A DNA stretch of 64,000 nucleotides from Budorcas taxicolor (taxonomy: Eukaryota; Chordata; Mammalia; Artiodactyla; Bovidae): NCBI RefSeq assembly GCF_023091745.1, contig NC_068911.1, forward strand, positions 159,760,004 through 159,824,003. The letters are read 5' to 3'. Shown piece by piece: positions 10,301-22,564 of this stretch. Each line of letters begins with the position of its first letter. The stretch's first letter is position 1. The notes beneath the pieces are model-generated. The model was not told the origin of the DNA and searched no databases. It was given only the letters and a program-made list of their open reading frames with translations. The position numbers and the translations under genes are program-made.

Positions 10301-12279
10301 AATAAAATAAGTGGACCAAGGTTCTGTTTAGGTTGCCATTGGGAAGGAGCAGGCTTCTGTTGAGGTTTTATACTTAGAAAGATTAACTATATCTTGGCCT
10401 TTGCTAAAATAAAAAAAATTAAAATAATGATACATGAAATTGAAATACATTTGAGAAATTGACATTAATGGTTCTTTGTGAATTATTTTATAATTTTTCC
10501 TTTGCCACCTACCCCCCCCCATCACCATTTATTTAAAGCATCATTCAGATGCTAATGAGTAGATTTAACAATAAACAGAACTCTGATGAAGTGGTTCCAC
10601 CCACCCACATCTTCTCCATCCTGTTTTGGGGGCTAGCAGGTCTTAGAGGTTGCAGGAATGTTGCCTGGTGCATTCGTCACATTGCTCCGGAGATTGTTCA
10701 TTCTGTTCCTTAGCAAATCCCTCTCTGAGTCCCTTGTCTATATGTGATACTGTTGTTGAGTAATAACAGGGTACAGAAATGAGTAAGTCTTCTTCATTGC
10801 TATCAAACCAAAAGTATTATTCTTTTTGCTGAATGACAGGAGATTTAAGTGACTTCACTTCAGCTACCCCAATATGTTAGATTTAGGAAAGAGATAAAGT
10901 AACTTTTGAGATGAGTTAGTCCCTTTACTTACCCATCTATGAAATTCTCTGATTCAGCAACTGTGATTCCTTAAGCTGTGTAAGAATTTTATCAAATAGC
11001 AAATTTATTAATATGATGATTTGGATACTCAGGTTATCTATACAATTTTTTTCTTTTTTTAATCTGTACAATCTTTAATACCAAAGTTATTGATGGGTAT
11101 ATTCAGTGTCTCATAAGATCAGACTTAACTGTAGAAAACTCTTTTAATATAGGCCTGTTTAAGAGACTCTTCATTCCTATAAAATGTTTTAATTAGGGAG
11201 AGAGTTGTCAAATAGTGCTTTAAAATTATAGTAGATTCTACATTCTTATTAATCAAACAATTGGAAGTGTGAAAATGTTTCTAATTCTATGTCTCTATAC
11301 TAAAATAGGAAACAAAACAAATGTCTCTTTTTTTGGAGCTAAAGGCCTAGACATTGTTTCATTGACTCAGCAGTTGATATTTTAATGAATAAAATTAAAT
11401 AAATTTATTTTTTTTAATTTGAGCCTTTCTTGTAACATATACCATGTAACTGTACCATATAATTTTAAGTACATAGCTGCAGTCTTGGGGAGGGATCTCT
11501 ATATCAATCCTTTGCTTAGTTTACTTAATTTATTTTTAAAGTAGGTAATAGAGAACGATATAAGACCATACCATTTTCAAACACAAATGGCACGGAGAGT
11601 GACCTTAAAGGTCATCATTGTCTGACCCTTGATTTTACCCAATGAGGAAGCAGACTAGGAGAAGTCAGGAGACTTACATCCTACTGCAGTGTGTATCTGT
11701 GTCTGTTAACTGTGGACAGTGGCCTGCCCTGGGGATGCCAGTGTGACGTAGGTCGGCTTCCCCAGGCATGAGGATCCTGGGAGTCAGAACCCTCCTGGAA
11801 GGTGCGAGATTGAATCCACGTTTCCTCGTGCTCTTATGAATCCAGGTGGGAGCAGAGCTGAACCTTGAATTAGCTTCCACATCTGTCTTCTGGGCTGCCT
11901 GCAAAGGGACTCCCAGCTTTCTCCCAAAGTCCTACCTAAATTCCAGATGTCCCAGGGTGGGTGTTGCTGAGGGCCTGAGACAGCTGGTGATGAGTACCTG
12001 AGCTTAGTTCAGTTATTATGGTCTTCTAGAATTTGGACAAGTGTTGTCATGCTGGTTAGAAAAGAATATATTAACTGTGGAAAATACAAATCACCAAAAA
12101 GAAAAGACAACAAATAGTTCATAACTCCATCACCCACATTAAAACCACTCCCATTGAATCCTTGCACTACCCATAAGGTAGACACCCAGAAGATACCGCT
12201 GTACATGTTTCGGTGATTTTTTCCCAGGTCCATGAGCATTAATGATTCTGTGCCAGGAAGGTTCACATCCCCACACAGA
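7361..12279. other. Long stretch of mainly unique intron sequence
   Basis: About 4.9 kb without a young repeat. Visible items are homopolymer runs (T at 8807-8816, C at 10512-10520) and possible traces of MIR around 11590-11690. No coding similarity in any open frame. Confidence 0.45.
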
Positions 12280-12450
12280 ACCCTATGAAATAAGCATTTG
12301 TCATTGTAGTCATTGTTTTAGATTGGGAAACAGAGCACAGAGAAGCTAATTGCCAGGCCCGGGGTCACATGCTGAGTGGCAGACAACAGATGAGAAGGCC
12401 AGACTCCTCTGTTCCTTGCCGGGGCACTTTCTATGTTGTCCAACACAGCC
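12280..12450 (-). mobile_element. MIR SINE
   Basis: Reverse MIR core: 'gattgggaaacagagcacagagaagctaattgccaggcccggggtcacatgctgagtggcag'. Confidence 0.75.
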
Positions 12451-13035
12451 TCTTCAGAAAAAGTACTTGTGGGCTACTGTGAATTTTCAGATATGGAAGA
12501 GTCCAGCATGAATCTGTCTGTAGCCCTCCACATAGTCAGGCCGCATGGCTGAGCTAGAGTTATGTTTGAGTTCGTGGAGGTGGATTGGCCATTGCAATCA
12601 TCCTGACATCAGAACGCTGAAAACTCTTAGGTAGGCATGGTCACGATAGAACAGTCTCAGGTAAACTGAAAAAGATAGTATCATTTATAGAATGACAGTG
12701 ACATTTCTCTTACTATTGTCCTCACATCATTGGCCAAGTTCTTTGGTTGATTTTTTTTTTTAAGCAAAAGAAATCCTGACATTAATTAAAAATTGTGAAA
12801 TAAGTAGTTTGTATAGGAGAAGAAGGCCCTTCTTATGGCAAGAAACTTGCATATTAGGTATCTAATAGAACACACACCAAAAAATATGCTTCCTATAGAC
12901 AGTCATAAATAATCTTCTGGGCAGTCGTTTATTTCTACCAAAAATTATAGCATGTGAGTTTGAAAATATTGTTTTTACTGTGGCCTCAATTAATGTCATT
13001 TGAATTGAATTTGCACTGTTCATTCCAGAGAGATG

Positions 13036-13163
13036 TTATGGGGAGGGAGGTGGGAGGGGGGTCCATGTCTGGGAACACATGTAAGAATTAAAGATTTTAA
13101 AATTAAAAAAATAAAAAAACTATAATAAAAAAAATAAAAAATAAAAAAATAAAAAATAAATAG
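13036..13163 (+). mobile_element. 3' end of a bovine-type L1 with long A-rich tail
   Basis: 'ggggagggaggtgggagggggg' plus 'tctgggaacacatgtaa' is the end of young ruminant L1. It is followed by about 75 bases of (A)nT repeats. Confidence 0.75.
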
Positions 13164-13271
13164 GACTCAATTTGTCTTCTATGGCTTTCTTTTTAGAAAA
13201 AGATTCATAACAAACAGGAATAAATGCACTTGCACTAAGTGTGCCTTAAGACATCACAATTTTACGTTGAG

Positions 13272-13457
13272 CTACCATCTGCCAATGCAGGAGATAAACG
13301 AGACATTAGTTCGATCCCTAGGTTGGGAAGATCCCCTGGAGGAGGAAATGGCAGCCCACTCCAGTATTCTTGCCTGGAAGATCCCATGAACAGAGGAGCC
13401 TGGCAGGCTACACAGTTCCATGGGATCGCAAAGAGTCAGACAGGACTTAGGACTGAG
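13272..13457 (+). mobile_element. Bov-tA SINE (first of a duplicated cluster)
   Basis: Sense Bov-tA missing the first bases of the tRNA head, ending cagacaggacttaggactgagcac. Confidence 0.85.
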
Positions 13458-13721
13458 CACAAGACAAAAACAGCAACATTTTACACATTCTTCTAGTTTC
13501 TAGCTGGGCCTCCCTGGTGGCTTAGGCAGTAAAGAATTCGCCTGCAATGCAAGCGACTTGGATTCAATCCCTTGGTTGGGACAGGACTTAGGACTGAGCA
13601 CAAGACAAAAACAGCAACATTTTACACATTCTTCTGGTTTCTTGCTGGGCTTCCCTGGTGGCTTAGGCAGTAAAGAATTCGCCTGCAAAGCAAGAGACTT
13701 GGATTCAATCCCTTGGTTGGG
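13440..13721. repeat. 141-bp tandem duplication containing SINE sequence
   Basis: 13440-13580 and 13581-13721 are collinear over 141 bp with about six visible differences. Each unit holds the end of one Bov-tA, a 50-bp spacer (aagacaaaaacagcaacatt and following) and the head of the next Bov-tA. Confidence 0.92.
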
Positions 13722-13855
13722 AAGATCCCCTGGAGGAGAGGGTATGGTAACCCACTCCAGTCTTTTTGCCTGGAGAATCCCCATGGACAGAGGAGCCTGG
13801 AGGGCTGCAGTCCATGGGGTCATAAAGAGTCGGACACAGCTGAGCGACTAAGCAG
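13649..13855 (+). mobile_element. Bov-tA SINE (last of the duplicated cluster)
   Basis: Complete sense Bov-tA from gggcttccctggtggctta to cgactaagcagcagc. Its head is duplicated at 13508-13580. Confidence 0.88.
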
Positions 13856-15000
13856 CAGCTAGCTTCTTGTTAATAGGAATCATTCATGTGAGAATTTTCA
13901 CTGTCTTTTACTCAGCCTCTTGAATCTCACTTGGAGTTGCACGTGTTCATCCATTTTGTTGTGTTGTTTTGCTAGCGAGAAAAATCAAGAGTCATATGTT
14001 GGTTTCCATTTATTACAGAATCACAAATAGCTTTCAGAGTGGTCTAGTTTCATCACATGGCAGTTCTCCAAGGATTCAAAACTATTTATAATTCTGTTGT
14101 ACTTTGTTATGGAGAGCCAGATGTGAGAGTCATGCATAATATGTATTTATATATCTTCGTGAATCTCAATTCGGGACCAGCAGTCTTCCTGTGTCACATC
14201 TGTGTTATTTAAATCTACTTTTGTTGTAACACAGGACCAAAATTGTGCAGCATTATTAAGATTACTATAAATATTAAGCTGATTAAAGTTACATTGTAAT
14301 CATCTGCTTTAGAAAAATCGCAAATGGCCTAATCATACCCCAGAAGGAAAAGTAGGTGAAATAAACCATGATCTAGAATAATACTCAGCCACTAAAAAGA
14401 GAAGCAGGTTCACAGTGACTCAAATGAGCAGGATATAGCCGTATTCTTAGTAGAGACACATCTATTTTTGTAAGACCTAGTAAATGTACTATAAAAAAGA
14501 TTGGAGTAATATTTAGCAAAATGCCACTCATCCTGTTTCTCGGGAATAAGATTATGGTGACTTACTTTCTTGTTTTGACTTTATGCCATTCTCTCAAATG
14601 TCTGCAAGATCATGTAGAACTTTTATGAAAACCTACACATTGCTAAAAATATGCAGTATTGGCCTTCCTCTTCTTTGATGTTATCCACAGTCCCACTCTG
14701 TTAAAGGCATCGGGCTGTTTTCTGTAGAGAAATGCAGGGAAAACTCCGTCTCACACCTTCACCTCCAGCCTCTGCGGTCTACCCACTCCATCAGAGTGAT
14801 GAGGGAGATGGCGCAGAGCTGATATACAAACTAGGGTTTCTCTACATCCAGTCTCTACTTTTCCTTTTTGCTCATTTTCTTCTTGCTTTTCTTATCTATC
14901 CTCCAATCCTTCCATGCTGAAAGTAACCACATACTCTGGGCAGGAAGAACAGTGGCTTCAGTTACCAGTAGCTAGCTCTCCCTGGCTGCTGCAGTGATTT
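13856..15000. other. Unique intron sequence
   Basis: No repeat recognised with confidence. The stretch 14350-14480 ('actcagccactaaaaagag') hints at L1 but is too short to assign. No gene seen. Confidence 0.45.
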
Positions 15001-15342
15001 CTTTTTTTTTTCTTTAATTAATTCTTTTTTATTGAAGGATAATTGCTTTACAGAATTTTGCTGTTTTCTGTCAAACCTCAACATGAATCAGCCATAGGTG
15101 TACATATATTCCCTCCCTTTTGAACCTCCCTCCCATCTCCCTCCCCATCCCACCCCTCTAGGTTGATACTGAGACCCTGTTTGAGTTTCCTGAGCCATGC
15201 AGCAAATTCCCGTTGGCTATCTATTTTACATATGGTAGTGTAAGTTTCCATGTTACTCTTTCCATACACCTCCCCCTCTCCTTCCCTGTCCCCATGTCCG
15301 TAAGTCTGTTCTCTATGTCTGTTTCTCCACTGTTGCCCTGTA
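15001..15342 (-). mobile_element. 3' end of ruminant L1
   Basis: Antisense L1 3' UTR: 'tttattgaaggataattgctttacagaattttg', 'caacatgaatcagccataggtgtacatatattccctccc', 'gtctgttctctatgtctg'. Retains the 5' poly(T). Confidence 0.88.
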
Positions 15343-16214
15343 AATTAAGGGGTCCAGAACACACTGGATCCTGTCTCATTGAAGCCTTCAGGAGCCACGG
15401 CACCCGGCATTGCCATCTGACTTTACAGTTTACAAAAGTTAAAGCTGTGCACATTTTACCAAGCACATTTTTTTTCAGATCAGTTGTGCATCACCTCAGT
15501 GGAAGGTGTCTAGTGATTGGCACTCAGAAGTTTGGGTCTCCAAGGAAAGGGGGAGTATGGCATGCTTTCTGTGGAAGAGAATTTTTGTATCGCGAAATAC
15601 ACTTTTTGTGTTTCTAGGAAACAGTGGGAGTTGACTCTCGGATCATAGTGTTCAGGATTCCCTACAAATCCCTACAGAACAACCCAAAACCAGTAGTTTG
15701 TAATTTTCAGCTCAGTGAGACTGAAAGGAGCTCGGGGTGATGCCGAAATAAAATGTAGCCTGGCCCACCGACATTAAAGGAGATAAAGTGTTTAATCAGT
15801 GTCTTCTAGAAAGAAGTGACATCTGTATGGAACACCTGCTGTCTTCATTATAACTTTAAATGAGCTGTGTCTCTGGGGGTTAGCAGGCCCTTCTTTTGGC
15901 ACACTGTGCTGTGACAGAGATAAACTTTAAGCCCCAAGTAATTCACCATTGTGTGGAAGATGCTTTTTAGTGAGACATGTGGGGCTGAGGAGGAAAATGA
16001 GCCCCTGCCTTCGATCACTCAGGCCCAGCGAGGACCATTGTGAGCATAGCTTTGACACTGTGACACTTGTCAAGTTATGACAATGTTTTCTTACCCCCTC
16101 AGCAGCCCTAATTATTTGCTAATTATTATCATTTTAATGTTTTATGCATCAGGAAGGCATGAAGACAGTGTTTCTTGGCTTATGGGCATAGCTGTTTCCT
16201 GGAATTCTGGATTT
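15343..16214. other. Unique intron block, candidate conserved element
   Basis: No repeat wording. The end holds two TAATTA homeodomain-type cores at 16109-16114 and 16120-16125. Confidence 0.4.
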
Positions 16215-16680
16215 CTTTCTTTTTTTTAATTTCAATTTTAAACTTTTAATTTTGTATTGGGGTGTCACTGATTAACAATGTTGTGATAGTTTCAGGTGAA
16301 CAGTGAAGGGACTTAGCCATACATGTACATGGATCCATTCTCTTTCAAATTCCCCTCCCATCCAGGCTGGCACCTAACATTGAGCCGAGTTCCATGTGCT
16401 ATACAGTAGGTCCTTATTGGTTATCCATTCTAAATATAGCAGTGTGTACATGCCCATCCCAGACTCCCCAACTATCCCTCCTACTCTGGCAACCATAAAT
16501 CCATTCTCTAAGTCAGTGAATCTCTTTCTGTTTGGTAAGTTTACTTGTAGCGTTTCTTTTCAGATTCCACACATAAGGAATGCCGTAAGACATTTCTCCG
16601 TCTCTGTCGGACTTAAACTTCAGTCAGTATGACTGTCTCTGGGTCTGTTTGTGTTGCCGCAAATGGCGTGATTTCACTGT
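16215..16680 (-). mobile_element. Artiodactyl L1 3' fragment
   Basis: 'tattggggtgtcactgattaacaatgttgtgatagtttcaggtgaacagtgaaggga' and 'ccatgtgctatacagtaggtccttattggttatcc' are antisense L1 3' UTR. Confidence 0.85.
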
Positions 16681-17569
16681 GTGCTTTGAGGAAGGGACCT
16701 GAGTAGCCGCTGAGCAGTGCCCGTGTTGATGGCTTGTTTCTCTTACACTTTCGCTCATGATTGCAGGAGCAGACAGTCCTGCGTGTAAGGGACGAGGATG
16801 CATAGAAGGGAAAGAGCAGCAAGGAGCACTTTCTCAGCCTTTCACACCAGTTACCATTTTGGCAGATTATAATCTAACCAAGAATTATTTCCATAAGCGG
16901 TGGCTGTGAAAAAACCTTGTGGCCCCAGAAAATAATGTTTAACCAGCCATGTGGTTCATCTTATTAGCCTGAGGGGAAAATCACTCACCACCAAATTCTG
17001 CCATAGTGTAGATAGGATTGTTTGAAACCCAAATCAAAACATCTGCTGTTTTTCAACTGTGCGAACCTAAGGCTTTGTCCTCCTAAAGCAGCAGCAGTCG
17101 TACAGCTGCCGTGCACTCTGTGTCTCAGACCTTGACACCAGACAAGGGGGACATCTTCAGAGTTAATGAGCTATTAGGACATTCTTTCCTGTCAATTAAC
17201 TGGTAGAATAATGAGATCAAATGAGCACTGTCCTTAAAAACAAGATTTGTATTTTCTAAAAAGAGTGTCTTTCTCTGCTGTTTTAGTTACGTGAATAGAC
17301 AGACAACTGTTCAACATGAAAATAAAAACTGCACCTACAGCAGACAGAAGAGAGGTATACAGACAGGAACCTATTTAAACTCAGGATTCACAGGTTTTCC
17401 TCTTGAGAGGATGTAATGATACCATAACAACTGCTTTCACCTTGATTGTCCTAAAGACTGGCAGACAAATATTTATGGGGTGAGCACGCTTTCTCATGTG
17501 AATACATGTATCATAGCTAAAGTTTGAGGCAATCAAACTCAAATTGAGGTATCGATCCTCAATTTGAAA
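16681..17569. other. Unique intron sequence
   Basis: Repeat-poor. AT-rich motifs such as AACCAGCCATGTGGTT (16941-16956) could be regulatory, but nothing is decisive. No gene seen. Confidence 0.4.
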
Positions 17570-17895
17570 TAGTGGGCTTCAGACCATGGACCATCTAAGG
17601 GTTTTGATTTTCCCCTGAATGTGATGAGAAGTTAGGGAAGGGTGTGACCAAAGGAGAGAGGGGACCATGGGAAAAGACCCTGAGATGAGAGGGTGGCCCT
17701 TTGTAGGTCCTACAGTGGTTGTAGGAGCAATAGATTTTTCAGTGTGCGGACCAGAGTGGCAAATGGGTGGGAATCGGGTTGTCAGAGGCCCCATATGTTG
17801 TGCTTAAGGGTTTTGCACTTGACCTTGAAGACAGGGGAAACCACTGAGACTCAAGTGCGGGGGTAGCAATAAGATGAAATCTGGATTTTAAGCTC
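17570..17895 (-). mobile_element. L2 LINE fragment, very diverged
   Basis: Ends with 'taagggttttgcacttgacc' and 'caataagatgaaatctggatttta', which follow the reversed L2 order 'gggttttaagcagg..tgacatgatctgatt'. Confidence 0.4.
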
Positions 17896-17978
17896 ACTTG
17901 GCTATGTGTGGGTTACAGGAAAGAGATGGAATTTGAGTCCCAGCACGCCAGGCACCATTATTTAGTGACATATGCATG

Positions 17979-17980
<2 letters not shown>

Positions 17981-18038
<58 letters not shown>
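17981..18038. repeat. (TG)n microsatellite
   Basis: About 28 uninterrupted TG units, followed by one TA. Open frames across it encode only Val-Cys or His-Thr runs. Confidence 0.98.
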
Positions 18039-18041
<3 letters not shown>

Positions 18042-18049
18042 TCACTCAA

Positions 18050-18220
18050 TCCAACAACTGCAAATGAAGTGTTACTATGTACGCATTTCAGAGAAGAGGA
18101 GACTAAACTGAAGGGAGGCAAACTGAGGTCCCATAGCTAATAGGTCATAGAGCAGAGATTTGAGCCTAAGGAATCTTGGTTCCAGAGTCTATTTACTTAA
18201 TCATTACATTGTTTTGCCTT
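18050..18220 (-). mobile_element. MIR SINE
   Basis: Reverse MIR: 'gagaagaggagactaaactgaaggg ... catagctaataggtcatagagcagagatttgagcc ... ttccagagtc'. Confidence 0.7.
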
Positions 18221-18409
18221 TCATATTGTATTGGTAGGGTCATCGTCATGTTACTTTAGTTGATAATTAATATAATTAATAGTTTTCTAAATGCTACTAG
18301 TATTTTACTGGCTTAATGAGCTTTTTCTTGGTATTCATACTCATAGGAATGAAATTAAAAATTATAATGAGCTTGAGTTTTCTGTAAAATATTCATCAAA
18401 GACTTGCAG

Positions 18410-18730
18410 GCTTCCCTGGTGGCTTAGTGGTAAAGAGTCCACCTGCCAGTGCAGGAGACATGGATTCGATCCGTGATCCAGGAAGATCCCACGTGCCACA
18501 GAGCACTAAGTTCGTGTGCCATTAACTACTGAACCTGTGCTCTAAAGACTGGGAACCAAGACTGCTGAGCCTGCGTGCCACAACCTGCTGATGCCTGTGT
18601 GCCCTAGGGCCCATGCTCTGCAACAAAAGAAGCCCCTGCAATGAAAAGCCTGCATGCTGCAGCTAGAGAAAAGCCCAAGCAGCAGTGAAGACCCAGCACA
18701 GCCAAAAATTAAAATAAATAAAAATAAAAT
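18410..18730 (+). mobile_element. CHR-type SINE (tRNA-Glu derived)
   Basis: Starts gcttccctggtggcttagtgg, continues with the CHR phrases 'gatcccacgtgccacagagc', 'ccacaacctgctgatgcc' and 'gaagacccagcacagccaaaaatt' and an (AAAT)n tail. ATTCATCAA repeats at 18391 and 18732 are the target duplication. Confidence 0.85.
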
Positions 18731-18740
18731 TATTCATCAA

Positions 18741-20574
18741 AAAGTTTCAAATTAAGTTTTCCAAATAGAGGTTTTTTAATGTCTTCTTGGTCAACGTTAA
18801 CTTTCCTATGGGAATTTCTACTACACATTTCATGGTTGAGTGTTTCCAGAACCTTCAGTGGAGACATATGAAAGTGGAGGGAATATAAAATCCCCGGATG
18901 TTTTCCAGCCCACAGCTAACACTCAGCCAACTATAGACAGAATCTTCTGCTTCAGTGGAAAGTTAGAAAATATGATATTAAATGGAGGGCTTTTATGAAA
19001 GGTACAGCTCACTGACATCAAGGAGAATTAAATGTATTTGTGACCACACTTGATTTCTGGAAAAAAGAGAATCACCATTGGTATCCAGCAAGACTGTGGG
19101 TCCATTTAAGGCCTATAAGACAAGAAAGGTCAAGTGTACTGTTACTGAGTAACTCGAGATGATGTTTCAGAGATTTTGGTGGTTTTCAATCCTGGCTGCC
19201 GGTCAGAATCATCTGAGGAGCTTTAAAAATTATCGGTGCCTGGACCCCCATATAAACCAGAGTGCACAGCCAGCGGGGCAGGGGTGAGGGTGCGTACACC
19301 GAGACAGCCCTGTGGGCGAAGGCACTAGGGTTGCGTTATGAGCATCCTGTGATGCTCGCAGGCCTTCACATTGGGGAGCTCCTTGAGGACGAAGGAGAGA
19401 GGTTTCCATTGATCTCTGGGTCACTCTTTAGCTGTAGAAGACGACAGAGGGTACCTTTTTAAAAAAAATTTTAATTGAAAGTACAAATAGTACCATCCAT
19501 TTAATAATTACCTAGATTTCTAAATTCTATGTAATTTTTAGAATATATGGAAAACTCATATTGTGCCAGGTATGAGCAAGGTAGCCACCCCTCTTCCCCT
19601 AAAATGAAGATTAAAACCAAAGTTTCTGCCTGCAGGAAACTTAGTCAAGTGGGAGAGAGAGAAGGTTGGAAGGCGGGAACTAAGCAGGAATCAACAGAAA
19701 CAGCCGTTGTCTGAGTTAACCTGTTGTTAATCAAAGAGAAGGGTGACTGATGGTCGGGAATATTTAGGAAAGGGATGGATTGATGGAAGGGAGAGAAGGA
19801 GAGAGAGTGAGTTGTGAATGGTTTCCTCTTAGGTTTACATGACAAGAAAGGAAACCATTAAGACCAACTTACATCACATACCAATTCTTATTGAAAATCA
19901 TACAATTAAGAAACTGTAGAAGAGCATGTTTGTTTTTCATTTATTCTGTTTTTTAGGCTTGCCTTTATTAATAAGGATTGTTGACATAAACATAAAGCAG
20001 CACATTTTAATGATTATTGCTCGTAGTGTGTTTTCTTTTTTAATTATTTTGCCTTTTAACATGTTTCTTATTACAGAGGCATGAGATTCTTTTCCAGGCC
20101 TTTTAGTGATTAGGAAATTTGCAATTCACAAAACCACCAATTAGAGACGATTATAACCTGACGGGCACGACTGTGCCATTTGAGGAGAGCTCAGCTGACA
20201 CTTTCAGAAACTGTAAAAAAATGTTAGTCTAAGAGCCCTGTGGCAGCAGTTTGGCCTTATAAGAATTCCACAGAGTTCTTGTTTGTAATAATATAGTTAT
20301 TCCTTGGATTATAATAACTCTGTAAGAGCCTTAGCACTCACCACCTTGGTCCTAACCCCCTTGGCACAGTGCACCCTGGAAAGAGAGGGTATTGACTGGA
20401 GCCACATGGCTTGACCATCCCTGAGCTCGCCCTGGAGTCTGCAGAATCATGCTCCCTGTTCAGAGCTGTTTTTTTACCGTATCCCCCAAGTTCAGTTTTA
20501 AGCATAATATGTGATCAGAAAAATGAATGGGATTATTCAGAGTAATAATACACATTCTCACCGTTACAACTACA
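18741..20574. other. Unique intron sequence with one MER5A trace
   Basis: 19165-19260 ('ggttttcaatcctggctgccggtcagaatcatctgaggagctttaaaaa') follows MER5A. The rest is unassigned; 20090-20340 is AT-rich and repeat-free. Confidence 0.45.
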
Positions 20575-20654
20575 GGGTTGGCCAAAAAAATTGTTTGGTT
20601 TTTCATAAGCTGTTTTGGAAAAAACCCGAATGAACTTTTGGGCCAACCCAATAC
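20573..20654. mobile_element. Mariner-type miniature palindrome, miR-2284/2285-like
   Basis: Inverted ends GGGTTGGCC (20575-20583) and GGCCAACCC (20641-20649) enclose two arms that pair along nearly their whole length. The 3' arm at 20621-20640 reads AAAACCCGAATGAACTTTTG. This is a short TA-flanked mariner derivative. Confidence 0.8.
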
Positions 20655-21420
20655 ATATCCCCCTCTACCTTAGAGGATTGTTAGTAAGATCCTTTGGTGC
20701 CTTCGTTTGCTTCGAGACATGTCTACTGATTGAGCAACTAGAGCAGATAGGCGAGGATCTATCCTTTAAAATAAATTTTAACAAGTTCCATCGACCAGCT
20801 CACATCAGCTTGCTTTCTAACATGATGTTGGGAACTCCGGTGGGTTTTCTAGCATCTTGTATTTAACTGAGCTTTCTTGTGGATGGATCCAGAACATCCT
20901 CCAACTAGATTTTCTTCTTAAGCATTGAGTGTCTTGATGCTGTGAATTTTTGGCCAGGTTAATCTTTAATTAATTGATTAAGTATCAAATGATTTTTAAG
21001 ACAAAATTAGGAGTCAACTTATATTTTCTTAGTCTAATTTTATAACCTTTGTACACAATTGGATTTTCAGTTGAAATCAGCCCTAGTATTGACATTTTGC
21101 TAAATACCAAACATTAACTCTATGAATTGAGGGGGGACTCCAGCAAATGCTTCTCATTCATTCCCTAAACACTCCCAGCAGCATCCATGTGTCAGGCCGT
21201 CATCACACAGTCAGAAATGTGCCTCTTGGGAAGGACCTTTCAAAACAGCATAAAGTGAGAATAATTCTGTTTTGAATCCCCTTGCCCAAGTTGGTACTTA
21301 AGAGGACCAAAAAGTTGATTAACCCAACTTAATTTAAAATTGTCTTATGGTAGTTATTTTATAGTAGTTATCAGATACAGTTCAGCTAGACAGCCGAAGC
21401 TTTGCCTACCAAGAATTTGG
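20655..21420. other. Unique intron sequence
   Basis: AT-rich with no recognised repeat and no coding similarity. Confidence 0.45.
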
Positions 21421-21690
21421 TTTTTTTCTTTTGAACTTTTTATTTTATATTGGGGTATAGCCGATTAACACTGTTCTGATAGTTTCAGGTGAGCAGCTAA
21501 GGGACTCAGCCATACATACACATGTATCCGTTCTCCCCCAAACCCTCCTCCCATCGAGGCTGCCACGTAGCATGGAGCAGAATCCCTGTGCTCTACAGTA
21601 GCTGCTTGTTGGTTACCCATTTTAAATATAGCAATGTGTACACATCCCTCCGTTTCCCCCAGGCAACCATAATGATGACTTTGTTTTAAA
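21421..21690 (-). mobile_element. Artiodactyl L1 3' fragment
   Basis: Same class as the copy at 16215: 'tattggggtatagccgattaacactgttctgatagtttcagg' to 'gtgctctacagtagctgcttgttggttaccc'. Confidence 0.85.
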
Positions 21691-22340
21691 AAATACGTAA
21701 AGCAGGGAAACAGGGAAAAGATAGGAGGAACAGAGAGTGCCTCCGCCTCAGTCTGTGAGGAAGCCCTTTGCAGCCTGCCTTTCACGCCTCCACACAGGGT
21801 GGGCTTCACAGCCAGTCAGGCCCCAGTTGGAGTCCCAGCTGTCTCTCCTGCACCAGCGAACAAGGTAATTAGGGGATTTATGGGGATTCTGTGGCTGGTG
21901 GTTAGACCCTCCTCTCGGGGCCGTGGTGACAGCCGCCTGAGTCCTGGGATGAGCGCCCGCCCCACCTCCCCTGCCCAGAGAAGGCCCTGGGAGAGCTCCT
22001 CCACTTTCACACGTGCTGTCTCCACTCATCTTAGGCCACTGGCTAACATTTATCTTTTGACTTTCATTTCAAGCCATCCTGGAGATATCTCCAAAAAAGA
22101 TGATAATGGTAATGAATGCTGAAGCACTAATATTTAGCAAGCTCCCTTGTATGTACCAGGCCCAGCAAGGACATTACATGCATTTTTAAAAATTTACTTT
22201 GTATAAGAACTCATGAGGCAGGGCGCAGTTGAGGCTTATATATTAACTGTATTAGGGCTTGGTTCTGATTCCAAAGCACTGCATCCTGTTCCAAGGATCT
22301 CGTTCTCGGAGTGTGAAATTCTGTTTCTACTGCCATCCAA
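21691..22340. other. Intron sequence with partial MIR
   Basis: 21700-22080 is relatively GC-rich and unassigned. 22110-22215 ('tatttagcaagctcccttgtatgtaccaggcccagcaaggacattacatgc') is the end of a reversed MIR. No gene. Confidence 0.45.
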
Positions 22341-22550
22341 GGCCTCCCAGGTGGCTCAGTGGTAAAGAACCTGCCTGCCAGTGCAAAAATGAGGGTTCTA
22401 TCCTTGGCTTGGGAAGATCCCCTGGAGAAGGAAATGGCAACCCACTCCAGTGTTCTTGCCTGGAGAATCCCATGGAAGGAGGAGCCTGGCGGGCTGTAGT
22501 CCATGGGGTTGCAGGAGAGTCAGACACGACCTAGCAACTGAAACAGCAGA
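22341..22550 (+). mobile_element. Bov-tA SINE
   Basis: Sense Bov-tA from ggcctcccaggtggctcag to acgacctagcaactgaaacagcag, close to consensus in the BovA body. Confidence 0.9.
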
Positions 22551-22564
22551 ACAACAATCAGCCA

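Noticed and set aside
17894..18121. His-Thr or Val-Cys repeat protein
   Set aside because: It is a pure translation of the TG microsatellite.
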